Assembly (NCBI GenBank): GCA_016284295.1
Contig: JAEEOP010000024.1
Location: 1 to 49,186 of the forward strand
Origin: Methanomassiliicoccaceae archaeon
GTDB lineage: Archaea > Thermoplasmatota > Thermoplasmata > Methanomassiliicoccales > Methanomethylophilaceae
Length of the DNA: 49,186 bases
Direction of reading: 5' to 3'
Shown: positions 7,933 to 16,905 of the stretch, one piece after another
Numbering within the stretch: the first letter of the stretch is position 1
Layout: every line of letters starts with the position of its first letter
Notes under the pieces: model-generated
Databases searched by the model: none
What the model saw: the letters and a program-made list of their open reading frames with translations, nothing else
Told to the model about the DNA's origin: nothing
Translations under genes and position numbers: made by a program

Positions 7933-7994
7933 TTAATAATTCCCGGGGGTTTCAGACGCCCTTATTATTAATCAATGATAAACGTTTTAATAAT
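7933..7994. promoter_or_regulatory. Three symmetric TTAATAAT elements: probable operators in the nikR/ZIP divergent promoter
   Basis: TTAATAAT occurs at 7933-7940 and 7987-7994, with its reverse complement ATTATTAA at 7964-7971. The last two are separated by 15 nt, close to the 16-nt spacing of the E. coli NikR operator half-sites, although the half-site sequence differs. The outer copies coincide with likely TATA boxes for the divergent genes, so a bound repressor would block TBP. Function is inferred. Confidence 0.5.
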
Positions 7995-8014
7995 GATTTG
8001 CAGAGAGGGATGGT

Positions 8015-8857
8015 ATGGAGCCAATAGTGCTATTCCTGCTGTTCTCTGGACTGCTGATCATAGTGTCCATGGTCGCGGCGTACATCCCGATCGTGAGCAG
8101 TCTCAAGGACGGGGGAACCCACATGATGATCGCCGTCAGCACCGGTATCTTCATCGGTCTGCTGATGTTCATGCTGCTGCCCGAAGGCATCGAAGAGGCG
8201 GAAGAGGGCGGAATCGACGTGCATTACGGCATGATGGTCCTCGTCGCCGGATTCCTCGTGATAATGGTCATCGATCAGTTCATGAAGCAGAGGCATCTGA
8301 AGATGTGCGGATGCGATGCCGTGGAGCACCGTCATGACCACGACGATCACGACCACGACCATGAACATCATCACGACGAGAAGGAGAGCGACACCCACGG
8401 CCACAGGATCGTGTCCATGTCGTCCTTTGTCGGCCTTTCCATCCACGCCGCGTGCGACGGTCTCGCCCTGGCGGCGATGTTCATGGCCGGAGAAGAGATC
8501 GGTATCCTGGCCGCCATCGGGTTCTGCATACACAAGTTTGCCGAGCTCTTCACGCTGTCCTCGACCATGCTCCTGTCTGATATAGGGAAGAAGAGGTCCC
8601 TGACCTATCTGGGGCTGTTCTCACTGATCACCCCTATCGCCGGTATCATATTCTTCCTGCTGTTCGGTCAGATGGAGGTCGAAGGTATGCTCGGAGTGCC
8701 TCTGCTCTTCGCATCGGGTACCCTGCTGTACGTGGTCGCATGCAACATGATCCCGGAGTCCTTCCACAGGACGCACGGATGGAAGAGCACCGCGCTGGTG
8801 CTGGTCGGAGTCGCACTGATGTTCGCATTCGCGTTGCTGTTCCCTCACGCGCATTGA
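8015..8857 (+). CDS. ZIP-family divalent metal transporter
   Basis: The 280-residue protein has about eight hydrophobic helices. Between helices 3 and 4 (about 105-132) lies a cytoplasmic-type loop with about a dozen histidines alternating with aspartates (HRHDHDDHDHDHEHHHDE), a classic metal-binding loop. The metal-path motifs appear as SIHAACDGLALAA in helix 4 and IHKFAEL in helix 5. It likely imports Zn2+ or another divalent metal such as Ni2+, Fe2+ or Mn2+. The divergent NikR-like gene suggests metal-dependent control. The ATG is about 23 nt after a TATA-like TTTTAATAAT, implying a leaderless message. Confidence 0.9.
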   Translation: MEPIVLFLLFSGLLIIVSMVAAYIPIVSSLKDGGTHMMIAVSTGIFIGLLMFMLLPEGIEEAEEGGIDVHYGMMVLVAGFLVIMVIDQFMKQRHLKMCGCDAVEHRHDHDDHDHDHEHHHDEKESDTHGHRIVSMSSFVGLSIHAACDGLALAAMFMAGEEIGILAAIGFCIHKFAELFTLSSTMLLSDIGKKRSLTYLGLFSLITPIAGIIFFLLFGQMEVEGMLGVPLLFASGTLLYVVACNMIPESFHRTHGWKSTALVLVGVALMFAFALLFPHAH

Positions 8858-8897
8858 ACCCCGTAAATACTATGGATGGGTTGTCGGAGCAGGGATC

Positions 8898-9251
8898 ATG
8901 ATGAAGATCGCAGTGACTTACGAGAACGGAGAGGTCTTCCAGCATTTCGGAAGGACGCAGTACTTCAAAGTGTACGAAGCGGAGGACGGCAAGATAACAT
9001 CCTCCAAGGTCATCGGCAACGACGGATTGTCGCACGGTGCCCTCGGCGAGATCCTCATGAGGGAGAAGGTCGACGTCTTCATCTGCGGAGGCATCGGCGG
9101 AGGCGCCAGGGACATGATTACGTCGCGCGGTATCAAGCTGTTCCCGGGAGTGTCCGGGGATGCGGACAGGGCCGTCGAGGCCTACCTCGCAGGGAACCTG
9201 GATTACGATCCGGACGCCTCATGCAAGGACCACGGCAGCTGCCACCACTAA
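8898..9251 (+). CDS. NifX/NafY-like (dinitrogenase Fe-Mo cofactor family) protein
   Basis: The 117-residue single-domain protein of the NifB/NifX cofactor-binding family (PF02579) starts KIAVTYENGEVFQHFGRTQY and has the conserved CGGIGGGARD loop. The C-terminus adds a Cys/His tail (CKDHGSCHH) that could bind metal or an Fe-S cluster. Methanogens carry several such proteins without nitrogenase; they are thought to carry metal clusters. It follows the ZIP gene by 40 nt, so a joint metal-handling role is plausible. Two ATG codons in tandem (8898, 8901) could serve as the start. Confidence 0.85.
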   Translation: MMKIAVTYENGEVFQHFGRTQYFKVYEAEDGKITSSKVIGNDGLSHGALGEILMREKVDVFICGGIGGGARDMITSRGIKLFPGVSGDADRAVEAYLAGNLDYDPDASCKDHGSCHH

Positions 9252-9366
9252 ACGATTGACACGGCCGTGCCCTGTTCAGGGGTGCGGCCATCCTTCTTGA
9301 TATCCTTCGGACGGCGGTCCGGGCCGTTCAATGGGTAATTATAGATCCCTCGGGATACGATCGGTC

Positions 9367-10116
9367 ATGGGTTTGGAACCGGTTCTCAGGGACCATCTGG
9401 TCATGACGGCGGTGGCCGTCATCATCGCTGTCATCATATCCGTCGCGGCCTGGGCCGTCATGGATGACGATTACACCGCGGAGATAGTGGCCGTGGTCGG
9501 GATGGCCGTTGGGATGGCCGCAGGCATCCTGGCGATGCTTTTGGTCAGGAGACGCGACATCTTCCGCACGAGAGGTTCCTCCATCTGCTACAAGCTCAGG
9601 GAGGTATGTTCAGTTCTGTCCTTCCTGGCCGTCGTCCCGACGGCGGTGTTCTTCGTCATCACCTTGCTCCATCCCGATTCGGATGTCTCCGACATGCCCC
9701 TGATATCCGCGATCATGGTCCTCGTGTCGATGCTGATACAGGCATACTACTGGAGGGTCGCTCAGAACATCGGGAGCATGTCCGGTCTCAACGTGATCAC
9801 GATGGTTATAGCATTGATACTGCTGAATATTTCCGCGATCCTCGGGATCGATCACGACAGCATCATCCTCACCGCAGTCAGCATGTTCACGCCTATAGCC
9901 GCCGTCCTGCTGATGTACGACTGGGCATGGAGCGCAGACCTGGGATTCCTGATATCGCTGGTATGCACCGTCGTGGCGACGGTGGCGATCGTGATGGACG
10001 ATTGGATGCAGTTCGGACTTCTGCTGTCGTTCTGGATTTCCACCGTGTTCCTGTTCTTCGACCGTCACAGCATGAAGAACACATTCCTGATGTGCGACGG
10101 AGAGAAGCTCTACTGA
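9367..10116 (+). CDS. Polytopic membrane protein, function unknown
   Basis: The 249-residue protein has about seven or eight predicted membrane helices and a short polar end (DRHSMKNTFLMCDGEKLY). I recognise no family. The frame extends to an ATG at 9331, but TAATTATAGATC (about 9335-9346) looks like the TATA box, placing transcription at or near the ATG at 9367. The first hydrophobic helix begins about 10 residues after that start. The gene converges on the MFS gene with only 3 nt between stops. Confidence 0.6.
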   Translation: MGLEPVLRDHLVMTAVAVIIAVIISVAAWAVMDDDYTAEIVAVVGMAVGMAAGILAMLLVRRRDIFRTRGSSICYKLREVCSVLSFLAVVPTAVFFVITLLHPDSDVSDMPLISAIMVLVSMLIQAYYWRVAQNIGSMSGLNVITMVIALILLNISAILGIDHDSIILTAVSMFTPIAAVLLMYDWAWSADLGFLISLVCTVVATVAIVMDDWMQFGLLLSFWISTVFLFFDRHSMKNTFLMCDGEKLY

Positions 10117-10119
10117 GGC

Positions 10120-11454
10120 TCATTCCGAGATATCCTTCAGTCCGACGCCCTTCGTCTCCTTCCCGAATATCAGTATCACTGCAGCTACCGCTGCGAATGC
10201 CGCGGAGAGGATGAGGAAGACCATCATGAATCCGTCCGATCCGAATGCAGAATACATTGCAGGGACGATGAACGGTGCGATGAATGCCCCGATCCTTCCG
10301 AAGGCCGATGCCCATCCGGTACCGGACCCGCGGACGTCCGTGGGGTACACCTCGGGCGTGTAGGAGTAGACGCATCCCCAGGCGCCGAGGGCGAAGAAGT
10401 ACAGAAGGCACCCGGCAGCTAGGATGGCCTCGTCCGAACCGGATTGTCCGAACAGCCATGATGCGACGGCGGTCCCTGCGAAGTAGATGACCAATGTCGG
10501 TTTGCGGCCGATCCTTTCTATCAGATAGGCGGCGCTGAAGTATCCCGGCAGCTGCGCCAGGCACATGATGACGGTGAATCCGAAGCTCTTGACGATGTCG
10601 AATCCCTGCTCCATGAGCAGGCTGGGGGTCCAGAGGACGAATCCGTAGTATCCGAAGTTGATGCCGAACCATATGATCCAAAGAACTGCCGTCGAGCGGA
10701 GGTTCTCCTTGATCCAGAGCATCCTGAACTCCTCGTACCACGGCCTCTTCTTTACTTCCGCTTTGGAATACTCGGATGCCACCGGTTCGACGCCGGCGGC
10801 CCTCTCCAGGTCGGATACGATCTTCTCGGCCTCTTCATACCTCCCGTTGACCTCCAGATACCTGGGGGATTCCGGCACCCTGAAACGGAGGACGGCCGCG
10901 AACAGCGCGGGGATCGCACCGACGAAGAAGGCCATGCGCCATCCGTATACGGGGATGAGCAGGTAGGCCACCAGGGCGGAGGCGATCCATCCCCATGCCC
11001 AGAAGCTCTCCAGGATGACGACGTTCCTTCCCCTGGATTTCAGGGGGGACAGTTCGCTGACGAGCGTGGATGCCGCCGGAAGCTCCCCACCGAGACCGAA
11101 TCCGGTGATGAAACGGAACACCATGAGCATCCAATAGTCGGTGGACACACCGCACATGAAACTTCCTATGCTGTAGATGAGAAGGGTGAGAAGTATGACC
11201 GAACGCCTTCCGAAACGGTCGGACATCGCCCCCGAAAGGGCGGCACCGACGATCATCCCCAGGAGGCCGGAGCTGGTGAGCCAGCTGCGCTCGTACATGG
11301 TGAGGTCCCAATCGGAGCCTATGGCGGCGATCACGCCGCTGACCATGCCCTGGTCCATCGCATCGAACGTCCAGCCTATTCCGACAAGGAAGAGTATGGC
11401 CCATGTGGCCTTGGTCATTGGCAGTGATTCGATACGTTGGGAGATCGATGTCAT
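10120..11454 (-). CDS. MFS transporter (sugar-porter-like)
   Basis: The 444-residue major facilitator has 12 predicted helices. The loop 2-3 motif SGAMSDRFGRRSVI, the ERIGRKPT motif after helix 8 and the RGRNV segment in the central region fit the sugar/organic-acid porter (SP-like) branch. The substrate is not readable from sequence. The frame extends upstream to 11511, but the ATG at 11454 (MTSISQRIE) gives a normal short cytoplasmic N-terminus. A TATA-like ACTTTTATATCG lies upstream on the minus strand (about 11485-11496). Confidence 0.85.
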   Translation of the reverse strand: MTSISQRIESLPMTKATWAILFLVGIGWTFDAMDQGMVSGVIAAIGSDWDLTMYERSWLTSSGLLGMIVGAALSGAMSDRFGRRSVILLTLLIYSIGSFMCGVSTDYWMLMVFRFITGFGLGGELPAASTLVSELSPLKSRGRNVVILESFWAWGWIASALVAYLLIPVYGWRMAFFVGAIPALFAAVLRFRVPESPRYLEVNGRYEEAEKIVSDLERAAGVEPVASEYSKAEVKKRPWYEEFRMLWIKENLRSTAVLWIIWFGINFGYYGFVLWTPSLLMEQGFDIVKSFGFTVIMCLAQLPGYFSAAYLIERIGRKPTLVIYFAGTAVASWLFGQSGSDEAILAAGCLLYFFALGAWGCVYSYTPEVYPTDVRGSGTGWASAFGRIGAFIAPFIVPAMYSAFGSDGFMMVFLILSAAFAAVAAVILIFGKETKGVGLKDISE

Positions 11455-11643
11455 CGTGGTCGATAATCGGGATTGATGATCCCGATATAAAAGTGGGCAT
11501 ACTCCAACCAATTCGGGAATACCTGTCCGGATCCTGGCGGCCCTGTCGTTTGGAGACGAATTCCAGCAGGGATGTCCTAAATGTCATCGATGATGCATCG
11601 AATCGTGTATCAGTTGCTTATAGTCAAAGCCCGATGACCCGGT

Positions 11644-13017
11644 ATGGCAGAGGAGACCGGGAGGGCATCTTTCACCAGCAAGCTGGGGTTCGTCATGGCC
11701 ACATCCGCTTCGGCGGTGGGTCTGGGGAACCTGTGGAGGTTCCCTTATGAGACCGCCCACTACGGCGGAGGAATATTCGTCCTTGTGTATGTGATACTGG
11801 CATTCTCATTCGGAATGTGTCTGATGATGATGGAGGTCTCGCTTGGACGCAGGACCGGTAAGTCCACGATCAAGGCTTTCTCGGATCTCAGCAAGAAGCA
11901 CAGGTTCATCGGCTACATGGGTGCCATAATTCCGATCATAATAGTGTCGTATTATTGCGTCATAGGCGGCTGGGTGACCAAATGGCTGTTCGAATCATCG
12001 ATAGGGAACCTATCCATGCTCTCCGCCGACGAAGGGTCGTTCTGGTGGGATTTCATCACCGGCATCACCGGCGAAGGGTTCGCGGGTCCGACGCTCTGGT
12101 TCATAATCTTCCTGTTCCTGACCATACTGTGCATCTTCATCGGTGTGGACAAGGGTATCGAGAAGATGAGCAAGGTCCTGATGCCCGCCCTGCTGATTAT
12201 GATCATAGGCATCATATGTTACGAGTTCACGCTCCCGGGATTCTGGGACGGGGTGGTGTTCTACCTCAATCCGGATATCAGCGAGCTGAGTGCAGATACG
12301 TTCCTGGGCGCCGTGAGCCAGATCTTCTATTCGATGTCGATATCCATGGGTATCCTCATAACATACGGGTCCTACGCGAAGAAGGACGTCGACCTGGAGA
12401 GGTCGTCATTCAGCGTCGGGGCCATAGACACCATTGTCGCCCTGCTCGCCGGTCTCATCATCATCCCCGCCGCGTTCTCCTTCGGATTCTCGGACTCCCA
12501 GGGAATGGGCCTGATGTTCGTCGCCCTGCCCCAGGTCTTCTCCATCATGCCCGGCGGTGCCATAGTCGCACCCATATTCTATCTTCTGGTGCTGTTCGCC
12601 GCGCTCACATCCGCAGTGGCCCTTGCGGAGACATCTGCATCGCTCTTCATCGACGGCGCCAATATGGAAAGGAAAAAGTCCGTAGGGCTCTCCGCGCTGC
12701 TGATCGTGATAATTGGTGCGATATGCGTGCTCGGTTTCCCCGGCGGCCCTCTGGCGATGGACACTCCCCTCAACCAGGGTGCCGGCTGGCTAGGGTTCTT
12801 CGATACGATAACGAACAGCATCATGATGCCGATAGTGGCGATCCTGACCTGCATATTCGTCGGTTACGTGGTCAAGATCACCTTCCTGGAGGATGAGATC
12901 GCCCAATCGAGCCCGTTCAAGACCAGGAAGCTGTTCAGGGTCATGATAAAGTATGTATGCCCAGTGCTCCTGGTGGTCATCCTCGTCGCAGGACTGTACG
13001 GGCTGTTCACCAATTGA
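11644..13017 (+). CDS. Sodium-dependent transporter, SNF/NSS family
   Basis: This 457-residue member of the neurotransmitter:sodium symporter family has about 11-12 helices. The first helix carries SAVGLGNLWRFPYETAHYGG, the unwound segment that binds substrate and both sodium ions in LeuT-like proteins. Helix 6 (about residue 225) reads FYSMSISMGILITYGSYAKK, also typical. It likely imports an amino acid or small amine with Na+. Upstream is TTGCTTATAGTC (about 11614-11625), a reasonable TATA box at leaderless distance. It converges on terC with a strong shared hairpin. Confidence 0.92.
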   Translation: MAEETGRASFTSKLGFVMATSASAVGLGNLWRFPYETAHYGGGIFVLVYVILAFSFGMCLMMMEVSLGRRTGKSTIKAFSDLSKKHRFIGYMGAIIPIIIVSYYCVIGGWVTKWLFESSIGNLSMLSADEGSFWWDFITGITGEGFAGPTLWFIIFLFLTILCIFIGVDKGIEKMSKVLMPALLIMIIGIICYEFTLPGFWDGVVFYLNPDISELSADTFLGAVSQIFYSMSISMGILITYGSYAKKDVDLERSSFSVGAIDTIVALLAGLIIIPAAFSFGFSDSQGMGLMFVALPQVFSIMPGGAIVAPIFYLLVLFAALTSAVALAETSASLFIDGANMERKKSVGLSALLIVIIGAICVLGFPGGPLAMDTPLNQGAGWLGFFDTITNSIMMPIVAILTCIFVGYVVKITFLEDEIAQSSPFKTRKLFRVMIKYVCPVLLVVILVAGLYGLFTN

Positions 13018-13034
13018 TAACAACAAAGAAGTTT

Positions 13035-13063
13035 GGGGGCCGGCCGTTCAGGCCGGGGTCCCC
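13035..13063. terminator. GC-rich hairpin between convergent SNF and TerC genes
   Basis: GGGGGCCGGCC and GGCCGGGGTCCCC pair across a 5-nt loop, followed by CTTTCT. It overlaps the end of the TerC gene and could end transcription from both sides. Confidence 0.5.
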
Positions 13064-13962
13064 TTTCTAGCCGCCAACAATGATGCGACTATGGTTATAA
13101 GCAGCACTCCGAGGATGATCCCAAGGGAGACCACGATCGGAACTTCAATGAAGTCCACCAGGAGCAGCTTCGCTGCTATGAACAGGAGGATCGCTCCGAG
13201 ACCGTATTTCAGGAATCTCAGGCTGTTCAGTCCGCCCTTGATCGCGAAGTACAGGGACCTGAGTCCGAGGATCGCGAAGATGTTTGATGTGTAGATCACG
13301 AGCAGGTCCGTCGACAGGGCGAGCACCGCGGGGATGGAATCCAATGCGAACACCAGGTCCGAGAGCTCTATGATTATGACGCACATGAGCAGCGGCGTGA
13401 TCATCTTCTTCCCGTTGTACACGGTGAAGAATCTATCCCCGTCCAGCTCCGGCGAGGTCTTGAGGTGCTTGGTCATGAACTTCGCTATCTTGTTGTCGCC
13501 GCTGTCGCCCTTGTCGAAGATGGTCTTGATCGCGGCATAGGCCAGCAGGATTCCGAAGATGTACATCACGGCATGGAACTTCATCAGCTCCACGCCTATG
13601 AGCATGAATATCAGACGGAATATGACCGCCCCGAAGATACCGTAGAAGAGCGCTTTGTGCTGATACTCGTCCGGTATCGAGAACATGGAGAATATGATGA
13701 TGAACACGAAAAGGTTGTCGATGCTCATCGACTCCTCCATGACGTAGGCCGTGAAGAACTCTATACCTTTCTGGTCCCCGTAGGCGTAATAGATGAACGC
13801 GCCGTACACCAGGGCCACCCCGATCCAGACCGCTGTCTCGAGGAGCGCGCGCTTGGTCGGTATGTGCTCCGCCTTTCTGTGCAGGATCAGGTCTGCCAGA
13901 ACAAGAGCCAGCGCTACGACGATGAACACTATCCACGCTATGCTTTCATCGATTTCCAACAA
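13048..13962 (-). CDS. TerC-family integral membrane protein
   Basis: This 304-residue protein has about eight or nine helices. It carries the family acidic-membrane motifs EESMSIDNLFVFIIIF (about 78-93) and ELSDLVFALDSIPAVLAL (about 195-212), whose Asp/Glu residues are thought to bind metal. TerC-family proteins have been linked to tellurite resistance and, more recently, to metal (Mn2+) export or to metal loading of secreted proteins. Which applies here is unknown. Its length matches the family. It is a single gene divergent from the repeat-protein gene. Confidence 0.9.
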   Translation of the reverse strand: MLEIDESIAWIVFIVVALALVLADLILHRKAEHIPTKRALLETAVWIGVALVYGAFIYYAYGDQKGIEFFTAYVMEESMSIDNLFVFIIIFSMFSIPDEYQHKALFYGIFGAVIFRLIFMLIGVELMKFHAVMYIFGILLAYAAIKTIFDKGDSGDNKIAKFMTKHLKTSPELDGDRFFTVYNGKKMITPLLMCVIIIELSDLVFALDSIPAVLALSTDLLVIYTSNIFAILGLRSLYFAIKGGLNSLRFLKYGLGAILLFIAAKLLLVDFIEVPIVVSLGIILGVLLITIVASLLAARKGTPA

Positions 13963-14076
13963 TGATTCTACCTCCGTCTTTCCGGACGTGATGCTCAGGC
14001 CTATCCTATCATCTTTTAACCGTTTTTCCCCTCGCGGAACCGTCCCGGCCGCGCCCCTCCTTTTAAAGGCGAGACC

Positions 14077-14090
14077 TTTATATTTCTGGA
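14077..14090 (+). promoter_or_regulatory. TATA box for the repeat-protein gene
   Basis: CCTTTATATTTCTG lies about 30-40 nt before the ATG at 14119, implying a short leader of about 10 nt. It is preceded by an AT-rich stretch shared with the divergent terC promoter. Confidence 0.5.
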
Positions 14091-14118
14091 GAACATCTGA
14101 TTCCTCGGATGGGATAGC

Positions 14119-16830
14119 ATGGGTTTAAGCTCACGCAAGGTTAGCGGGAGCTCTAAACGCAGCAGTTTGAAGGGTCAATTAGTGATACCGAAATTGAACT
14201 CTGTGGGATGGGCTGGCGCTTTAAAGAAAGGGATGGAGGGCTTCTCCGACATGGTGTCGACGTTCAAGAGCGATCTTAGCGACACCGTGAAGTACAACAT
14301 GAAGACACTTGAGGAGTCCGCACAGAAGATCGACAATATCCGTAACCTCGAGGATTACGGCTACCAGCCAACGAGCGTGCCGGACGCAGGGAAGGTCTAC
14401 ACCGCACCTGTCTCCAAGAAAGAGATATTCAAGGAGGAGGCACCCGTTGTCGAGGAGAAGAAGCCCGATGAGAAGGTCGAGGCCGATGTTCAGGTCAAGA
14501 CCATGTCCCCGAATGAGCTCTTCAAGGGCATCAGGCGCGGTACGCAGCCCGATTTCGGCACCCAGGTCGGTACCGTGGTCGACGGTGTCATCATAGGCGT
14601 GCCGGACGATGCCGAGGATACGGAGAAGGTCATCGAGGAGACGCCTGTCGTCGAGGAGATCGTCGCCGAGGAACCGAAGGCACCGATCGAGACTGTGGAG
14701 GTAATTTCCGAGGTCGAAGTGGACGCAGCGGAGCCCGCAGAGGACATCCCTGAAGTTATTGAAGTCGTAGAGCAGCCCGTCGCAGAGGAGGTAAAGGCCC
14801 CTGTAGAGGAGGAGATCCCCTCGACATTGAGGAAGTTCCTCCGTTCGGACGTACACGGGGTGGAGCGCCAGGAGGCTGAAGCACCCGTTCAGGAAGTTCC
14901 CGTTGCAGAGGAGCCTGCTCCCGTCGAGGAGGTCCAGAGCATCGAAGTCAGGCCTGTCCTGACCAAGATCGAGCTCGAGGACCCGATTGAGGGACACTTC
15001 TCGGATGATTCCAATGTCCAGGTGTTCGGAGACGACGAATCGGATATCATCATCGTCTCGAAATCCGATGACATGCTCGAGACCGAGGAGGAGCCGATGC
15101 AGGCATCCGACGAACCCGAGGAGGTCGTCGCAGAGCCCGAGCCCATCACTGACGTGGCAGATATCCCCGTCATCGATGTCCCTGAGGACATCGCGGTGCA
15201 GAGCACAGAATCAGACGTCCCGGCGACAGCCGGAGTTGATCCTATCATGGACGAAGATGTCATGGGCCCTGTAGCCATCTATAGCGAGAACAATTCATAT
15301 GTCGACGGGGAAGCGCCCATCGGATCGGAGCTTATGGAAACTTCCGAAGCCGAGGGATCGATGCCCATCCAGGAAGCACAGCCCGAGATCCCCGTCGCAG
15401 AGTCCGAGGAGCGCATCTGCATCGGTCCGGTCAAGGTGAAGCCCAGCCAGACCGAGATCGTAGGGCTCTTCGGCACACTTGTCAAGGATGCAGGTATGGA
15501 GCAGCCTGTGACGGCAATAGTGGACACGGTCCAGGATATCGAGGCCCCCATCAGCGATGACGTCCCGGCAGTCGAGCCCATAGAGATACTCGTCCCCGAA
15601 GTGGAACCCGTCGATGTCGTCATCGACGAACAGCCCATCGCCGAGGCACCGTCCTTCGACATAGGCGAGTCCGCTGGGGAAGCATACGTCGCATTCACAG
15701 GTATCGAACCCGAGTTCGGACCATCCAACATCATCACGCCCGACTGGATCGTCACCGACGATGCTGTCGACGCCTACAACGCATTCAACACCATCGAACC
15801 CGAGTACATCCGCGCCCCCGCCATCCAGAGGGAATGGGACATGGACGAGGCCACCGCTCTCTGCTTCATGGGCTACCAGGCCATCGAGCCCGAGTTCGGA
15901 CCCTCCAATATCATCACTCCCGACTGGGTCGTCACCGATGACGCGGTGGATGCATTCAACGCATACCAGACCATCAGGCCCCAGTACATCCGTGCTCCCG
16001 TCATCCAGAGGGAGTGGGACATCACCGAGGACGCCTCCGCCGCACTGGCAGGGTTCCAGTCTCTGGTCTCCCAGCAGGAGAGCAGCGTGTACATGTCCTC
16101 GCTGCCCAAGACCATGCAGTTTAGGCACATCGATGCAGCGCCCCTCACATCCGAGACGTTCGATGCCGTATCCGGCACCCCCGCAAAGGAGGATGCGTTC
16201 GGAGTCAGCTCCACCGAGGTCAAGGGCCACGTCGACTTCAGCGACGTCATCGAGCTCAACGAGCCCCGCAAACTGGACAATGACAGGATGGTCCGTGTGA
16301 CTCGCTTCGAGTTCAAGAACGGAAAGCTTCAGAAGGTCCAGTCCGAGCCTGAGGCCCCCAAGCGCAAGGAATGCAGGCTCCGCATCAGGGAGGTCGAGGA
16401 GGAGGTTGCAGAGACCGTCACCGAGACCGTCACCGCAGCGGCAGAGCCCGCCGAGGAGATCATGCGTCTCCCCAGCGCCAAGCCTGTAGAGGTCCCCGTA
16501 GTCGAGGAATCCGTTCCCGCAGAGGACAGTTACGAGGTCCTCCCCGCAGCAGCGCAGTTCGATGCGCTCCCCGCCGCAGCCGCGGCGATCCCGCTGCCCG
16601 CAGCGAGCGATGTCATCACACTGCCCGCAGCAGGATGCGCCATCACGCTCCCCGCAGCGGAGGGCTACATCGCGCTCCCCGAGGCAAGCCCCGTGGCAGC
16701 GGCTGAGGAAGTTCCCGAGGAAGTGCCTGAGATCATCCCCGAAGAGCCCGTTGTGGAGCAGAAGGGAGGGGTCGTGTTCTCCTTCGGCGGCCTTACCGAT
16801 TACTACGGATCTGTCAGATTCATCTTCTGA
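14119..16830 (+). CDS. Large acidic repeat protein, function unknown
   Basis: The 903-residue protein has no signal peptide or membrane helix. Residues 1-85 are basic and amphipathic (KKGMEGFSDMVSTFKSDL...), like a binding or coiled segment. Residues about 90-525 are very acidic Val/Glu/Pro-rich linker. Residues 529-648 hold four 30-residue repeats in A-B-A'-B' order; A begins IEPEFGPSNIITPDW and B begins IEPEYIRAPAIQREW. Residues 808-861 are six exact 9-residue repeats beginning LPAA or LPEA. The last residues (VVFSFGGLTDYYGSVRFIF) are hydrophobic and aromatic. It resembles an intracellular scaffold. GC-rich codon use matches the neighbours, so it is probably native. I recognise no family. 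Confidence 0.75.
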   Translation: MGLSSRKVSGSSKRSSLKGQLVIPKLNSVGWAGALKKGMEGFSDMVSTFKSDLSDTVKYNMKTLEESAQKIDNIRNLEDYGYQPTSVPDAGKVYTAPVSKKEIFKEEAPVVEEKKPDEKVEADVQVKTMSPNELFKGIRRGTQPDFGTQVGTVVDGVIIGVPDDAEDTEKVIEETPVVEEIVAEEPKAPIETVEVISEVEVDAAEPAEDIPEVIEVVEQPVAEEVKAPVEEEIPSTLRKFLRSDVHGVERQEAEAPVQEVPVAEEPAPVEEVQSIEVRPVLTKIELEDPIEGHFSDDSNVQVFGDDESDIIIVSKSDDMLETEEEPMQASDEPEEVVAEPEPITDVADIPVIDVPEDIAVQSTESDVPATAGVDPIMDEDVMGPVAIYSENNSYVDGEAPIGSELMETSEAEGSMPIQEAQPEIPVAESEERICIGPVKVKPSQTEIVGLFGTLVKDAGMEQPVTAIVDTVQDIEAPISDDVPAVEPIEILVPEVEPVDVVIDEQPIAEAPSFDIGESAGEAYVAFTGIEPEFGPSNIITPDWIVTDDAVDAYNAFNTIEPEYIRAPAIQREWDMDEATALCFMGYQAIEPEFGPSNIITPDWVVTDDAVDAFNAYQTIRPQYIRAPVIQREWDITEDASAALAGFQSLVSQQESSVYMSSLPKTMQFRHIDAAPLTSETFDAVSGTPAKEDAFGVSSTEVKGHVDFSDVIELNEPRKLDNDRMVRVTRFEFKNGKLQKVQSEPEAPKRKECRLRIREVEEEVAETVTETVTAAAEPAEEIMRLPSAKPVEVPVVEESVPAEDSYEVLPAAAQFDALPAAAAAIPLPAASDVITLPAAGCAITLPAAEGYIALPEASPVAAAEEVPEEVPEIIPEEPVVEQKGGVVFSFGGLTDYYGSVRFIF
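15703..16062 (+). repeat. Tandem 180-bp coding repeats (two units, each two 30-residue half repeats)
   Basis: Unit 1 (15703-15882) and unit 2 (15883-16062) encode nearly identical 60-residue blocks. Each block contains an A half (GPSNIITPDW, VTDDAVDA) and a B half (YIRAP.IQREWD). All four halves begin I-E/R-P-E/Q. A degenerate earlier half ends AYVAFTG just before unit 1. Confidence 0.9.
16540..16701 (+). repeat. Six 27-bp coding repeats (LPAA 9-mers)
   Basis: Six consecutive 9-residue units start LPAA, LPAA, LPAA, LPAA, LPAA, LPEA with exact 27-bp spacing. The remaining five residues of each unit vary (AQFDA, AAAIP, SDVIT, GCAIT, EGYIA, SPVAA). Confidence 0.9.
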
Positions 16831-16905
16831 ATCAGTAAAGAAACCATTTCCACAAACTCTCCTTCTATCTCATTTTATTAATATGGCGATTGGGTTACGA
16901 GTGCC

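Noticed and set aside
8898-9251. Nitrogen fixation because of NifX-like proteins
   Set aside because: No nifH, nifD, nifK or nifB is visible. Single-domain NifX-like proteins are common in methanogens that do not fix nitrogen.
14221-16230. Several long antisense frames opposite the repeat protein
   Set aside because: They mirror the repetitive, acidic coding sequence of the plus strand. The plus strand has a promoter, a clean start and protein-level repeats.
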